Shown: positions 30,844-43,773 of the stretch, piece after piece | How positions within the stretch are numbered: the stretch's first letter is position 1 | Layout of the letters: every line of letters starts with the position of its first letter | Source of the DNA: Beroe forskalii | Taxonomy: Eukaryota > Ctenophora > Nuda > Beroida > Beroidae | Assembly (NCBI GenBank): GCA_011033025.1 | Contig: WFMF01000300.1 | Coordinates: forward strand, 1-64,000 | Direction: 5' to 3' | DNA: 64,000 nucleotides | Made by a program: the position numbers and the translations under genes | The notes under the pieces: generated by a model | What the model saw: the letters and a program-made list of their open reading frames with translations, nothing else | What the model was told of the DNA's origin: nothing | Databases searched by the model: none

Positions 30844-32444
30844 AAGATAATTGTACTTGCAGGAGCGTGCAAGTAAGTTATGTACTGGTTTTATTTACAG
30901 TTACACAATTACCAAACCAACAAACACACATCTTGACGAAGATTTTGATTTTCAATTATAATTTTATTTGATATAATTATATTATATTTCAATTTGTTAT
31001 CCTAAATTTTAAAAAAGAGTTTGCATGTTTTTCTTAGTGTTTAAAAGATTAGATTTTGAATATGCAATGCTCAACAGGAAAAATATGTTACACAGGTGCC
31101 TTGACATCGAGGAACGTATCACTCTGAAACGCGCGTACAAATGCCCACACGTGTGGAAATTTCTAAAATCGTTCTCTGATGTCACGGAACCTCTGTTACA
31201 AAAAATTATTTCTTGGGCCAGGAACTTCCTGTCCCAGAGTCCCTTTTTCATTTGTCACCAATTTTGTCTACTTCCTTCATGAAGATTATTTTCCGTATGA
31301 AATCGAAACCCATAACAGTTCAACAGATTACATTTACAAAACAGGCCTGTTTGATCTTCAATTATTACGTCACTTCTTGCTGAAAAAGGCGATAAAAAGC
31401 ACCTGGTATTAAGTTGTGGGAAAATTTTGAGCAGAGAATCCCAATTATGTACGTTTGAGTCGAAACAAAACAAGAATATCATGGTATGGAAATTCCAAAG
31501 TATTATTATACTGTAAGTCTAAAAATTAAAATCAATCTAAAAATAAATGCCATGCAATGAAATCAATCAATGATTAATAGGTATAAAATTGTCAAATAGT
31601 ATGTTAACGTCATTAGGACAAGATAATATAATATATTAAAGGATTAAATAATAAATTCAATTACATTCAATAGCATTCATGCCTATTCCTGCCGAGCTTC
31701 ATTGATACAAGCACTTGTTAAATGTTTACATTGCAAAACTCAAAGCACACTATAAAAACGCCACAATTTACCGTTAAAACCTGTGTTTATTACGCCAACC
31801 TTAATAAACTACTTCTATTGGTATGCCAACTACAAGCATTTCAGTAAAAGTGAGGCTATGAACATCAAAATGTCACCTAAAATTTATGCTAAGAAAATAT
31901 TATCGTCAAATGTTATTTAATGTCAAATTCCTTTCCCTACATCGTTAAGAAGCTACCCTAAAATTACTGTCAAATTGCATCAATTATATATTGGAAGGTG
32001 GGAGAATTTAAAAATAAACTGAGCAAAACAATCAAATAATTTAAACGTTATATAAAATCACCATGGAATGATGAAAATATGTGAATTGAAAACAATGGGC
32101 TTCATTTAAGAGCAGAAATAGTGAATTAACCATTCGGACGGAAACAGTTTCCCGCTTTAATCTTATCAATTAAAAACCATTCATCAAGCAGATTCGTATA
32201 AAGTAAATATCTTACATTTTGAGTCTTTGGGCAGCAAGAGATCTGTCATATCATTTGATTATCAATGCATCTATATAGTTTAGTGTCAGTATTTTGCATC
32301 TGAGTTCTGTGTGTTGGAGGGATGCTCTGTTTGTTCTGATTTTACCGTGCGCATCACTTCCTATTTCACCTCCTCACAGCAGTTCTCTAAATATTCATCA
32401 CAATCCCCACTATTCGAGGGATCCCCTGAGGGGCGGCTCCCCCC
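30844..32444. other. Non-coding stretch
   Basis: About 1.6 kb, AT-rich. ORFs at 31025-31482 on both strands show no recognisable domain. The 3' UTR of the minus-strand zinc-finger gene must lie at its upper end. Confidence 0.4.
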
Positions 32445-34312
32445 TCAGCACTTAGCGACCACCTCCCCCATCACACTCTCCTCCTCACCTCCTGTGGGGG
32501 AGAACTGCCACTGGAGCATGCTCACCGGAGCCTCTGTGCTGTGACTCCCGGGCCGGTGCACGCTCAGGAACTGCATTATCTTGGAGAGCGTGGGGGGCTC
32601 CATCCCTCTGATCTCAAGGTACTTGGAGAGTAGTTTAATGTCCGTGAAGCCGTAGTCGTACGCTTCCAAGATGGCGTCCTTGACGGAGGTGGCGAGGCCG
32701 CGTTTCCGGGCGGCGCCAGGGAGGAGGGAGGAGGAGTGTTGGTGCGGCAGTCCGTTCACCATGTAGGACACTGTGCTTTCCTCGCCGTGGTAAAAGAGCT
32801 GGACTTTAGCGGGGCAGCCGTCTGTGGACTTCATCGTGCACTCGTAGTACACCTGGGAAGGCATGGGCTTAGTGATAGGCTAGTTCTAAACAGGAGTAAC
32901 TGCTCTTACAATTAATTTGCAGCATAGAGGATTAGAATGAAACTGAGGGTTCTGTACAGAACTAACTATTGACACATATGGCATAACGGCCATATTGCAG
33001 GGGAGGGAAAAGAAGCACCATTATAGGCGCTGGGCAACATGAAAACACTCCATCAGCCCTCACCTTCTTGCCGAGTGACCCTGGCTGACTGTGAGAGAAT
33101 TTCCACACTGACTCGTGTTCTAGGAACTTCTTAGCGTCTTCGTGGTTCTGGAAGATGGTGACTGGCGTCCAGTTCTCCGTTGTGCGGGGGGAGAGCGGGG
33201 CTGCTTTGGGGGAGCCCGGAGAGGTGGTGGCTGTCGTGACGGCGGCTTGGAGACTGGCGGCGGCAGCCGTGCTGGATACGATCTTCTGCAGCAGCGCCAC
33301 TTGGTTCTGGGGGAGTGCGGCATGAATGACTCATTAATAAAATCAAGAATGATGCACCTTGTTGCAAGAGTTCAGTCATTGATATCGGGCTCACTAAGAT
33401 AGGAAATATTTACACAGCCCTCTCTTCAGGATATGAAATGACAGCGCTTGTTAAATGTTGACAATGTAAATCAAAATTCAAAATTGATATAGTAGTGTGA
33501 CATAAATTCGACCCCTCTCACCTGAACGCTGATGGAACTGATAGCCACATTGGCGGGGGGAGGGTTGTTGTTGAGTATACTCGAGTACTCTATGTGGTTG
33601 TGAGCCTCCCCATTGGTGTAGAGCAGTGCTGTTCCTACATGGTGGTAGACCACATGACACAGCGAACCACACCCTAACTTAGCTCGTTGTGTGCATTGGT
33701 AGTACACCTGAAGGTTCAAGAGAGGGTTAAGAGGGTTTTTATAGTGGGAATATCGCCGCAGGGAATTGAGTGACGGTACTCAAGGAAGACAATTATATGT
33801 TCACTTGTCATTCTGTGGTAAACAAAAAAGACATTTTATAAATAAGCATTTTGCAGCTGCCATTCAAACCTTCTTTCCCTCGGTTGTTTGGTGACTGTAT
33901 CTGAACTTCCACTTGTTATCACGTGTAATGAAGGCCTTTGCTTCATCAGCAGTTTGGAATAAGGTCTCTGCAGACCATTGAATAGCGGGACCCCGGACTC
34001 TTTGGGGCTTATCTCGCGGTGAACTCTTCTTTCTCGATACCAGGGATGAAAACTGAAAAGAAATGTTGGGTTAAGAACGACGAATCATAACCAAGCAGTT
34101 ATTACACCGTTTATTTCAATGAAGCAGATTGAATAAAGACGTTATTTCATGACGGACGAAGATCAACAGTAAGATGTAGCTTTAAAGTTTAAATACCAAG
34201 TCTGCTCAAAAAGTATAAGTCACTCGAGTAAGTAATTTATTTACCTTTTGATTCCAGCGGGGCGATGACGGTGTTTCTTCTTTGGGTTGGGTTGGGACAT
34301 TGGGATTATTCT
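32445..34312 (-). CDS. Protein with two WRKY/FLYWCH-like zinc fingers, five exons seen
   Basis: Minus-strand exons in transcript order 34312-34245, 34052-33870, 33707-33522, 33306-33064 and 32852-32445 join in frame with good GT-AG sites. Two equivalent modules are seen. Each has a Trp-rich start (QWSAETLFQTADEAKAF-WKFRYS and NWTPVTIFQNHEDAKKFL-WKFSHS), an exon junction after GKK, then VYYQC-x7-C-x(n)-HNH or VYYEC-x7-C-x(n)-HQH. The C-x7-C...HxH pattern is that of WRKY/GCM1/FLYWCH-type fingers, so sequence-specific DNA binding is likely. The linker holds an Ala/Thr-rich coil (TAAAASLQAAVTTATTS). The C-terminal 80 residues contain a helical DAILEAYDYGFTDIKLLSKY and no named domain. The splice position is identical in both modules, which indicates internal duplication. 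The first exon was not found. Transposon-derived origin is possible. Confidence 0.75.
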
Positions 34313-34855
34313 CTAAATAGAACGAATCATGAGCAATTTTATAATCAAGATATGTCACTAAATTAAGATAAATTCAATGTAAAGTCGGTTTATTCGACAT
34401 CATCAATTATTCATAACAATAATAATTCATCTCAATAATTAAATTTAATTATTATAATCTAGGCAGGAGCCTGAGTTGTGCAGTTTTGTCATGTTTTTTG
34501 GGATTCTCTGCTCATTTTTTAACTTTTCAAAATGTTTTTTAAAAATAAATTTTAACTTGGACACGGACATACGTACGTACGTGACCGCACGCTTTAGTTT
34601 TAACTGACAATGATTGCTTTTGATATGATTCCAGAACATCTTTTACGAGACTTGTCACAAGCCGCGCCGCGGATTTCAGCACTCCAAATGCGCGCGTCGC
34701 GCGCGCATGTGCAACTTCCTCCCATACACGATAAATTTTTTTCGAATGATTCTAGAGAAGTTTTAGAAATTTTGACCAGTATTGCTTAGCTAAAGTTTGA
34801 CCTTGTTGTAGCTCTTATTCAATGTAAGTTTAATATCTTTTCATGGAACTTATAA
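34313..34855. other. Non-coding, upstream of the zinc-finger gene
   Basis: No first coding exon recognised. A CGCG-rich patch (34660-34710) resembles the GC-rich hairpins near 25 kb. Confidence 0.4.
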
Positions 34856-34985
34856 GGGATCTTTCACAAATCACAATACACTCATCAATTCAATTTATGA
34901 ACAATACGACAATAAACTTTCCATAGAGCCACTAGACGATAAATCAATCAAGACAGAATAGGTATATGTGAATGTGAAAGATCCC
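34856..34985 (+). mobile_element. Small diverged Harbinger-like MITE (130 bp)
   Basis: Ends GGGATCTTTCACA and TGTGAAAGATCCC are perfect inverted repeats of 13 bases. TAA flanks the left side; the right flank is TCG, so the target duplication is not intact. The terminal sequence is a variant of the GGGATCGTTCACA family. Confidence 0.65.
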
Positions 34986-35494
34986 TCGACAGTTAACCTC
35001 TTATTATAATTTTTGACGCCATAAGGCATACCACAAAAGTACGCAGCCATATTATAATAATCTAGATTAATAAACAGGGTTTTATACGTAATCAACAAGC
35101 TGTTAAAGGGTTCCACCAAGTGCCAATCACCTAAATAACTATTTGACCCGCATCAAGTCATAACAACTTATCGCTCTATCTCACTATAACCATGGGTGGA
35201 TCAGAAACCTGGTCCAGGTTTTCTTCGGCTCCATTTATGGGTCACCCGGTGAATAGTATTCTTGTGTAGACATTTGCTGTTGTTTCTCAATCAGGGCTTA
35301 TTATAATTAGACTTGAGTCAGTGTAATTAGGTACTGTAGTTGTGAATGAATGGCAGACAGTTCTATCTTAATCTATCAGTGAAGCAGTGTCTAGCCATCA
35401 TAATGATGTCACTTCTAGGTCGATGCACGGCGGAAGCACGATCGGGCCAAGGGGCCATGCCCCCCACAATTTTCTGAGAAGAAGGGCCAAGATA

Positions 35495-35841
35495 CTGAAT
35501 TCTGAGATTTTCACGTTACTATGACTTCCATAGCAACCACACGAGCTTCCATAGCAACCGAACTCAAATGGAAGAATCTGCAGGCTCGTTTAAGAAATAG
35601 AACAGATAATTGCCACTTATTTCAATGTTATTGTCGATAGAAAGGGTAGTTAACAATACAAAATGTCTAAATACAGTGAATCTAGCTCAACGGGGTTCAA
35701 TGCATGTTCGATTTACCCCAATTTAGGGTGGAAATTGGGGTAAATTTCAGTGAAAATCCTTAAATTTAAAGTCCGGTTGCTATGAAAACTCGTGTGGTTG
35801 CTATGAAAGTCATAGCAACCTAAAAATCTCAGAATCCAGCG
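35495..35841. mobile_element. Long-inverted-repeat element (347 bp)
   Basis: Left arm 35495-35564 and right arm 35770-35841 are inverted copies about 70 bases long. They are built on CCATAGCAACCACACGAG and TTCTGAGATTTT. A further partial copy of the arm (TTGCTATGGACGTCATAACA) is at 35983-36010. No ORF. Confidence 0.75.
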
Positions 35842-36774
35842 TTGACTGGTTATATTACTGAAACATTCACAGAGTCGAAAAATCCATCCTGTATGATGAC
35901 CAACGAAAACAGTTAATTTGGATTTATATGTCAAAAGTGTCAAAAATCTTTATTTTTATGTCGGTTGTTAGGGGAGCTCTATGGTTGCTATGGACGTCAT
36001 AACAACCTAAAAATCTGAGAATAAATCTTTGGTTGCATACACAGAAACTTTTTACAGAATCGAAATATCTGCTGTATTTTTCGAATTATCAAAAAGTAAA
36101 AGGGGTCAAGACTTTTGGCGCACTGGCAGTGCGTTGCGCTACTTCGTTCGCAGGTTCGGAAATTGAACAATTTTGTAATGAAACTCAAATCAATAAAAAT
36201 ACATGGCCATAGCTAAAAATAACGAAGCGAAAACTCAAAAAATTATTTCCACGGTGCACGTGCATATTTTCAATCGTTGCTATAGCAACTTTAGCGAAAG
36301 AAATGAACTTCTGGTTTGAAAACGTAATTTTTGGACCTTTCCAGGTTTCGTACAAAGAATATGAAATATTTTCTCTGTACCTTCGCCTTTATTAACCCAT
36401 TTCCTGTTATTTGCGCATTATACTCGACCAGAAATTAGCAGAAGGCTTTTCCTCCCACTAAGGATACCAATAACGACATCTGGATCGTAGAAGTACAATT
36501 GATCACCATGCAATGCACTGGACCAGTTGTTACAAGCCATATCGTCTCAAAAAATATTGTACATAAAACACTCGGCTCATTTATTATTATTATATTCAAT
36601 TGTAGAATAGTCTTCATCAAAAGATCAAAGTAATCTAAGAGACGTTGGGTATCCTGGTACCCTATCGACAGGAAAGATCATTGAGGTGAGTGAAACAATA
36701 TTTTAAACGCCTATTCTTTCGTAGTTTTATTATCATGTACATTGTACCGTGAAATTTTTGATTACTAACAGTAA
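35842..36774. other. Non-coding stretch
   Basis: No gene seen. Scattered GTTGCTATAGCAAC-like motifs (36275) relate to the preceding inverted-repeat element. Confidence 0.4.
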
Positions 36775-36901
36775 GTTAGTAAGTAAGTTAGTTAGTTAGT
36801 TAGTAAGTTAGTTAGTTTGTTAGTTAGTTAGTAGGTTAGTTAGTTAGTTAGTTAGTAAGTTAGCTAGAAAGTTAGTTCGTAAGTTAGTTAGTTAGTTAGT
36901 A

Positions 36902-36932
<31 letters not shown>

Positions 36933-36965
36933 AAGTGAGTTAGTGAGTTAGTTAGTTAGTTAGTG

Positions 36966-36996
<31 letters not shown>

Positions 36997-37026
36997 AAGA
37001 TAGTTAGTAAGTTAGTTAGTTAGTAT

Positions 37027-37072
<46 letters not shown>

Positions 37073-37145
37073 GAGTTAGTTAGTGAGTTAGTGAGTTAGT
37101 GAGTTAGTTAGTTAGTAAGTTAGTTAGTGAGTTAGTTAGTTAGTA

Positions 37146-37216
<71 letters not shown>

Positions 37217-37233
37217 GAGTTAGTGGGTTAGTG

Positions 37234-37290
<57 letters not shown>

Positions 37291-37437
37291 TTTAGTTAGT
37301 TAGTTAGAAAGTTAGTTCGTAAGTTAGTTAGTAATTTAGTTAGTAAGTTATTTAGTTAGTTAGTTAGTTAGTAGGTTAGTTAGTTAGTTAGTTAGTAAGT
37401 AAAATAGTTAGTAAGTTAGTTAGAAAGTTAGTTCGTA

Positions 37438-37505
<68 letters not shown>

Positions 37506-37609
37506 GGTTAGTTGGTAAGTTAGTTGGTAAGTTAGTTAGTTAGTTAGTAGGTTGGTCAGTTGGTTAGTTAGTTAGTTAGTTAGTTGGTTAGTTAGTTAGT
37601 TGGTTGGTG

Positions 37610-37672
<63 letters not shown>

Positions 37673-37673
37673 A

Positions 37674-37770
<97 letters not shown>

Positions 37771-37854
37771 TTTAGTTAGTTAGTTAGAAAGTTAGTTCGT
37801 AAGTTAGTTAGTAATTTAGTTAGTAAGTTATTTAGTTAGTTAGTTAGTTAGTAG

Positions 37855-37900
<46 letters not shown>

Positions 37901-37936
37901 AAGATAGTTAGTAAGTTAGTTAGTTAGTTAGTTAGC

Positions 37937-37980
<44 letters not shown>

Positions 37981-38050
37981 CAGTTAGTCAGTTAGTTAGA
38001 TAGTTAGTTATATATAGATAGATAGTAAGTTGGTCAGTTAGTTAGTCAGT
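36775..38050. repeat. (GTTA)n microsatellite, first block
   Basis: About 1.28 kb of GTTA tetranucleotides with interspersed variants (GTAA, GTGA, TTTA, GAAA). Blocks of variants recur, for example the TATTTAGTTAGTTAGTTAGAA unit at 37290 and 37770, showing higher-order duplication. Confidence 0.95.
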
Positions 38051-38051
38051 T

Positions 38052-38841
38052 AACATGTGCAGATATTATGTCCAAATTCTCGGATTTTTTTGACCCTTTC
38101 TAAAGCATTTTTTACACATGCAGTACCGCCCTGGCCAGGGCAGAAGTAGAAAATAAGACCTATCTAGAACGATTATAGTCGTAAAATTTTGGGTCGATTT
38201 GATCAAAGACCTAAATGTCCTGGGTTATGGGCAAAATATAAGTGTCACAAATAGTTAGCATAATATCAGCGCGCTAGCGTCTCCATCGCAAGTTCACACA
38301 TACCTCAGTAGTCAGTCCTCGGCGCATTTTTGAGCGCACTTTTACGAGCTAAAGAAAGGGGGGTCAGCTCTCAAAAATGTTTCCACATTTCCGAAAGCAT
38401 AGGTACTTATCGAACTTTCAGAAAATTATATGGATTATGGGTTTCTTGATTTTTAATTGAGGTATACGCGATTTTCTAAAAAGTGGCGAAAATCGATTTC
38501 CTAATTTTAGGACAAGATTTCAAAATTTGAAGAACTGCGACTTATCTTGAGATGAGACCGGCCAAAGTATCCTTGATAAGGCTGAATTTTGCATTTGGAA
38601 ATTGATTTGAGCCTATTTTGGTGCTCTCAAATAAATACCTTGAGACAAATTTATAAGGTACGAAACTTGGGGATTTTTCGATAAATCCCAATATTTTCGT
38701 TCCCGACAATATTTCAATATGATGACATGATCATTCGTTAACATGCGTAATATTTCCAAAAATATCCCCAAATTTCGGTCCCAAAAAATTTCGATGCCCG
38801 GAATTATTGCTCCATGTAAATTTATTTCGTAAGGTAACGCA
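38052..38841. repeat. 0.79-kb segment, copy 1
   Basis: Unique-looking non-coding sequence beginning AACATGTGCAGATATTATGT and ending TTCGTAAGGTAACGCAA. It is repeated with few differences at 39464-40253. It sits between two GTTA blocks. Confidence 0.9.
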
Positions 38842-38865
38842 AGTTAGTTAGAAAGTTAGTTCGTA

Positions 38866-38948
<83 letters not shown>

Positions 38949-38970
38949 AAGTTAGTTAGTTAGTTAGTAG

Positions 38971-39048
<78 letters not shown>

Positions 39049-39069
39049 GAGTTAGTGAGTTAGTTAGTG

Positions 39070-39158
<89 letters not shown>

Positions 39159-39243
39159 GTTAGTGAGTTAGTGAGTTAGTTAGTGATTTAGTTAGTGATT
39201 TAGTAAGATAGTTAGTAATTTAGTTAGTAATTTAGTTAGTAAT

Positions 39244-39296
<53 letters not shown>

Positions 39297-39364
39297 AAGT
39301 TAGTTAGTTTGTTAGTTAGTTAGTTATTAAGATAGTTAGTAAGTTAGTTAGTTAGTTAGTTAGC

Positions 39365-39400
<36 letters not shown>

Positions 39401-39463
39401 CAGTTAGTTAGATAGTTAGTTATATATAGATAGATAGTAAGTTGGTCAGTTAGTTAGTCAGTT
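38842..39463. repeat. (GTTA)n microsatellite, second block
   Basis: About 620 bases of GTTA repeats ending in the same TATATATAGATAGATAGTAA and GTTGGTCAGTTAGTTAGTCA sequence that ends the first block. Block plus segment therefore form a duplicated unit. Confidence 0.95.
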
Positions 39464-40253
39464 AACATGTGCAGATATTATGTCCAAATTCTCGGGGTTT
39501 TTTGACCCTTTCTAAAGCATTTTTTACACATGCAGTACCGCCCTGGCCAGGGCAGAAGTAGAAAATAAGACCTATCTAGAACGATTATAGTCGTAAAATT
39601 TTGGGTCGATTTGATCAAAGACCTAAATGTCCTGGGTTATGGGCAAAATATAAGTGTCACAAATAGTTAGCATAATATCAGCGCGCTAGCGTCTCCATCA
39701 CAAGTTCACACATACCTCAGTAGTCAGTCCTCGGCGCATTTTTGAGCGCACTTTTACGAGCTAAAGAAAGGGGGTCAGCTCTCAAAATGTTTCCACATTT
39801 CCGAAAGCATAGGTACTTATCGAACTTTCAGAAAATTATATGGATTATGGGTTTCTTGATTTTTAATTGAGGTATACGCGATTTTCTAAAAAGTGGCGAA
39901 AATCGATTTCCTAATTTTAGGACAAGATTTCAAAATTTGAAGAACTGCGACTTATCTTGAGATGAGACCGGCCAAAGTATCCTTAATAAGGCTGAATTTT
40001 GCATTTGGAAATTGATTTGAGCCTATTTTGGTGCTCTCAAATAAATACCTTGAGACAAATTTATAAGGTACGAAACTTGGGGATTTTTCGATAAATCCCA
40101 ATATTTTCGTTCCCGACAATATTTCAATATGATGACATGATCATACGTTAACATGCGTAATATTCCCAAAAATATCCCCAAATTTCGGTCCCAAAAAATT
40201 TCGATGCCCGGAATTATTGCTCCATGTAAATTTATTTCGTAAGGTAACGCAAT
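39464..40253. repeat. 0.79-kb segment, copy 2
   Basis: Near-identical to 38052-38841, offset 1412 bases. Differences seen include CGGATTTTTTT versus CGGGGTTTTTT, CATCGCAAG versus CATCACAAG, and GATAAG versus AATAAG. After it, the sequence passes into unrelated DNA instead of GTTA. Confidence 0.9.
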
Positions 40254-43066
40254 TTTGACCTATGTACTTTGATTATCTGTAAAGTTGTAAGTATAACTCA
40301 AGGAGTTACTCTGTGTTATTTTCAAACCTCGAAATCTATCTTAAAACGAGTTTCAGGGCGCTCGGTAGAATTTGCTGTCATGCCCATATGGAGCTCTACG
40401 AATGCTTGTTTTTGAAAACTCGATAAATGTTATAAGTGATTAAGTAAAAATGTAATTTTAATTGATATGTAATTGTATAAATGCAATTTTAATCGATATT
40501 TTAATATTTTTTGCCCAAGACTTCGCAGCGCGGTTTTATCTTCAGACGTTCAATTACCTGAGTGAACCCTTATCTCAATGGGAAATGGAATGGTCAGGTA
40601 TCATGCACCTTTCGATGGCTTAGCAAATTCAAAACCATTACATCACTGACCATTTTCTTATTGTATTGTATTGTATTGAAGGTTCCCCAAACTCGGAAGT
40701 AAGGGGGACAGTACCCTTAAGGGCACTGCCAGCACTGGGGCCACGGGACACCACTTATAGCGACGGCAAGTTGCCACTGGTACCCACTGGGTGCTCTGGC
40801 TTTATTGGGAACAGCATTTCAGTGACATTGGCTTGGTGAACTTCACTGAGCAATGGGGGTCCGGGTGTTAGGCCAGACAAGCCGCCTTTACTGCTGCACA
40901 CTACAGTTTGAGTCAACTATATCTCTGTCCAAAGCACAGAAAATAGATTTACTCTCTCTGTCCACATTGCCATGGGTCAGTCAAAAAGTCATAAAGGTAA
41001 GTGAAGTTTTGATGGCATGAGCTGGGTTGCCTTCGGTATCAGGTAATTAAAACAGTGGTACGGGTTTCATGTTAAGTGGTAGATTATCAAAATGTCAGGA
41101 CCCTCCTGCTCTCCTTCCATTATTGTCTTGATTAAACTTGATTATCGTCGTCTTTTGTTGTTAGTTACTTTGTATGATTTGGTTGAAAAGGATTATCCCG
41201 GGTATTGGGTTAACCGGTCCTTTTTCCCTTTCGGGAAGAAGGGCCGGGTGAACTGTCTCTATACACGGTTAATAACGTTCGAGACAGTTCCTGATCTCTA
41301 GGGGTTTATGGATCAGTTTGCATTTTAAGAGAGAAAGTACACAACGGCTGAGAGCTTTAAGAGACTGGAACCTCACTGGTAGATCTGGAGGATTTTTTTT
41401 AGTTCTCATCCGGCTGAAAGCACAAAGAACTATTGACTTTAAGAGAAAAGACTAATGGCTGATACAGCGCTAGTCTGTTAGGTTGCACATTGTTCTTATA
41501 CTCCAAGAGCATAAGTTGGCAGCCTACTTGTTGCTTCTTGGTCTTAACGCACCATCGCTGTAGTATTAGCAAGCTAATCTACAGACTACGGCCTCGGGAG
41601 CAGCAACGAAGCTCCGTTCCAGGGAATCTCACCGATGTTCTGATTTAACGGTATGGTGCCCGAATCATCAGAACCTGGTCCCTTTTTTTTCTTTATTTTG
41701 GCCAACCTACCTTTCTTTGTAGAAATCAAGGTTATTTTTCTACCTTAAAAGAACACGCCTTAAATTCTACTAATATTGATTTTTCTAGTATGACTGTTTT
41801 TGGGGCAAATTTGCACAAATTTGTTAAAATGTACTAAGTTTAATACCTTCATTTCTTTCCATTAAACCTGTTTTTTTACTATCCCAACTCAGTTATTTTT
41901 TACACTTAGTATACTTATCTACATGCTCTTAGTCTTTAAGTGTTGCCGAAGAAATTTAAACCAGGCTTTCGCTTATTATCTTTAGAATCGTTCAGTGAAC
42001 GATACAATTTGTTCAGTAAACGATCGCGGTACATTTTGCAGTGTGAGTCGCCTGTATACCACGGCGAGTTTACCATTGGCAAAAATTAACATTCCTAAGA
42101 GAAAGATTATCGGAGTAACACAGAGCGAGTGTCGAAGGTTCAGAGGTGCTCTCAGATATAATTCTCTGGTATTATAAATGGAAACAATTGATGATTTGAA
42201 AATTGGCTCAAATGTTCACTCATTATTCTGAACTTTTTGAGGGTCTTAGAGCACCCATAGCTCATAAGACTTAGACAGTCGATAATTAGTTTCACCCATA
42301 TGTATTTAAATATCAGTATCACTGTTTCATTGCTTTTTTAAAAGATTATTTCGTTTTGGCTGGCTTACTTTTGTGGTGTTGGCCTTCATGTAGTTGTACG
42401 TGCGTCGTTTATGGGGTTGTAAAATATTTTAAAAGTTTAAAGATAATATTATATTTATAGTTTTATGGAGCTGGGACAATTAGGTGTCACTGAAAAGGTT
42501 TCCGTCTCATACTCATTACTAGAACACAGAAAATTACCTTTCATGGTAACTTCAACTTTACCAATGATATTATAAATTATAACTGATATAGCATGGGTGA
42601 CATGAGTTAATAATGTGCGTAGCTGCAAACTTTTTATATCGTTTGGAGACCAACTTTAAAGTTTTAAAGTGCAAACCCTGGCCCTAACAGTGCTTGTTAT
42701 AAAAGGTGCATTTTCATTAAATCTCATTAAATCATTACTGGGTTTGAAAATCTGAGAAACCCAGAAATCTGAGAAACTATTACTTTGCGAAAAACCGCAC
42801 CTTGTGCGAATGCGATGCTTAAAACTCTTAATTAATGCACAGAGGATGAGGTATAATAGTTGATACCGCTGTGAGGTTCAGTTGACTCCAGTGTGGGGTA
42901 AAGTTGAAACCACTGTGATGTTTAGGCGATACAATGTGAGGTATAGTTAACTTCGCGTAAATCTTCCTCATTATTAAATCTTCCTCATTACTGGGTTTGA
43001 AACTTTGGGAAATTTAAGAAATATAACTTTGATAAGAAGCGCACGCTGTTGCTTAAAACTCTTAAT
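40254..43066. other. Non-coding stretch of 2.8 kb
   Basis: No supported gene. A short TATTG run (40660-40680) starts a GC-richer section to about 41700 of unknown origin, possibly transposon UTR. 42715-42840 and 42955-43066 are diverged direct repeats (TCATTACTGGGTTTGAAA ... TGCTTAAAACTCTTAAT). Confidence 0.4.
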
Positions 43067-43765
43067 GGTCGTATGAAAGTATACCAATGACCCCCTGCTG
43101 ACCCCCTACTGAACCCCTGCTGACCCCCTACTGACCCCCTGGTGAACCCCTGCTGACCCCCTGGTGAACCCCTACTGACTCCCTGCTGACCCCCTGCTGA
43201 CCCCCCACAGAACCCCTACTGACTCCCTGCTGACCCCCTGCTGACCCCCCACAGAACCCCCTACTGACCCCCTGGTGAACCCCTACTGACCGCTTTCTTT
43301 AAATTTCATTTTGCCTTATCACAAAGTAATAAGGCAAATAACCAGTCGACCGATGCACCCTCAACAGACCAAAATACCATGAACAGACCCAATATGTTAA
43401 GTATGCTATTTAAGTATTTTAGCTATATTAGTTGTGTTAGTTATGTTTGCCATTACTAACATAAATAACATGTCAAGCGTCATGATAAGGCAAAGTGAAA
43501 TTTAAAGTGCCTTTAGATGTTAAAAATCACTCATGATAGGAATTGAAACAATGATCAGAAAGTGGTCAGTAAGGGTTCACCAGGGGGTCAGTAGGGGTTC
43601 ACCAGGGGGTCAGTAGGGGGTCAGCAGGGGGTCTGTAGGGGGTCAGTAGGGGTTCACCAGGGGGTCAGTAGGGGTTCAGTAGGGGGTCAGTAAGGGGTCA
43701 GCAGGGGGTCAGTAGGGTGTCAGCAGGGGGTCAGTAGGGGGTCATTGGTATACTTTCATATGGCC
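43067..43765 (+). mobile_element. Foldback element with minisatellite arms (699 bp)
   Basis: Inverted ends GGTCGTATGAAAGTATACCA (left) and its diverged complement at the right. Each end is followed inward by an array of an 11-12 base unit (CTGACCCCCTG/CTGAACCCCTA), then by inverted TTTAAATTTCATTTTGCCTT / AAGGCAAAGTGAAATTTAAA. The loop is about 150 bases. An 8-base duplication CTCTTAAT flanks it (43059-43066, 43766-43773). The diverged repeat at 42825-42832 is an uninterrupted copy of the target. No ORF. Confidence 0.85.
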
Positions 43766-43773
43766 CTCTTAAT

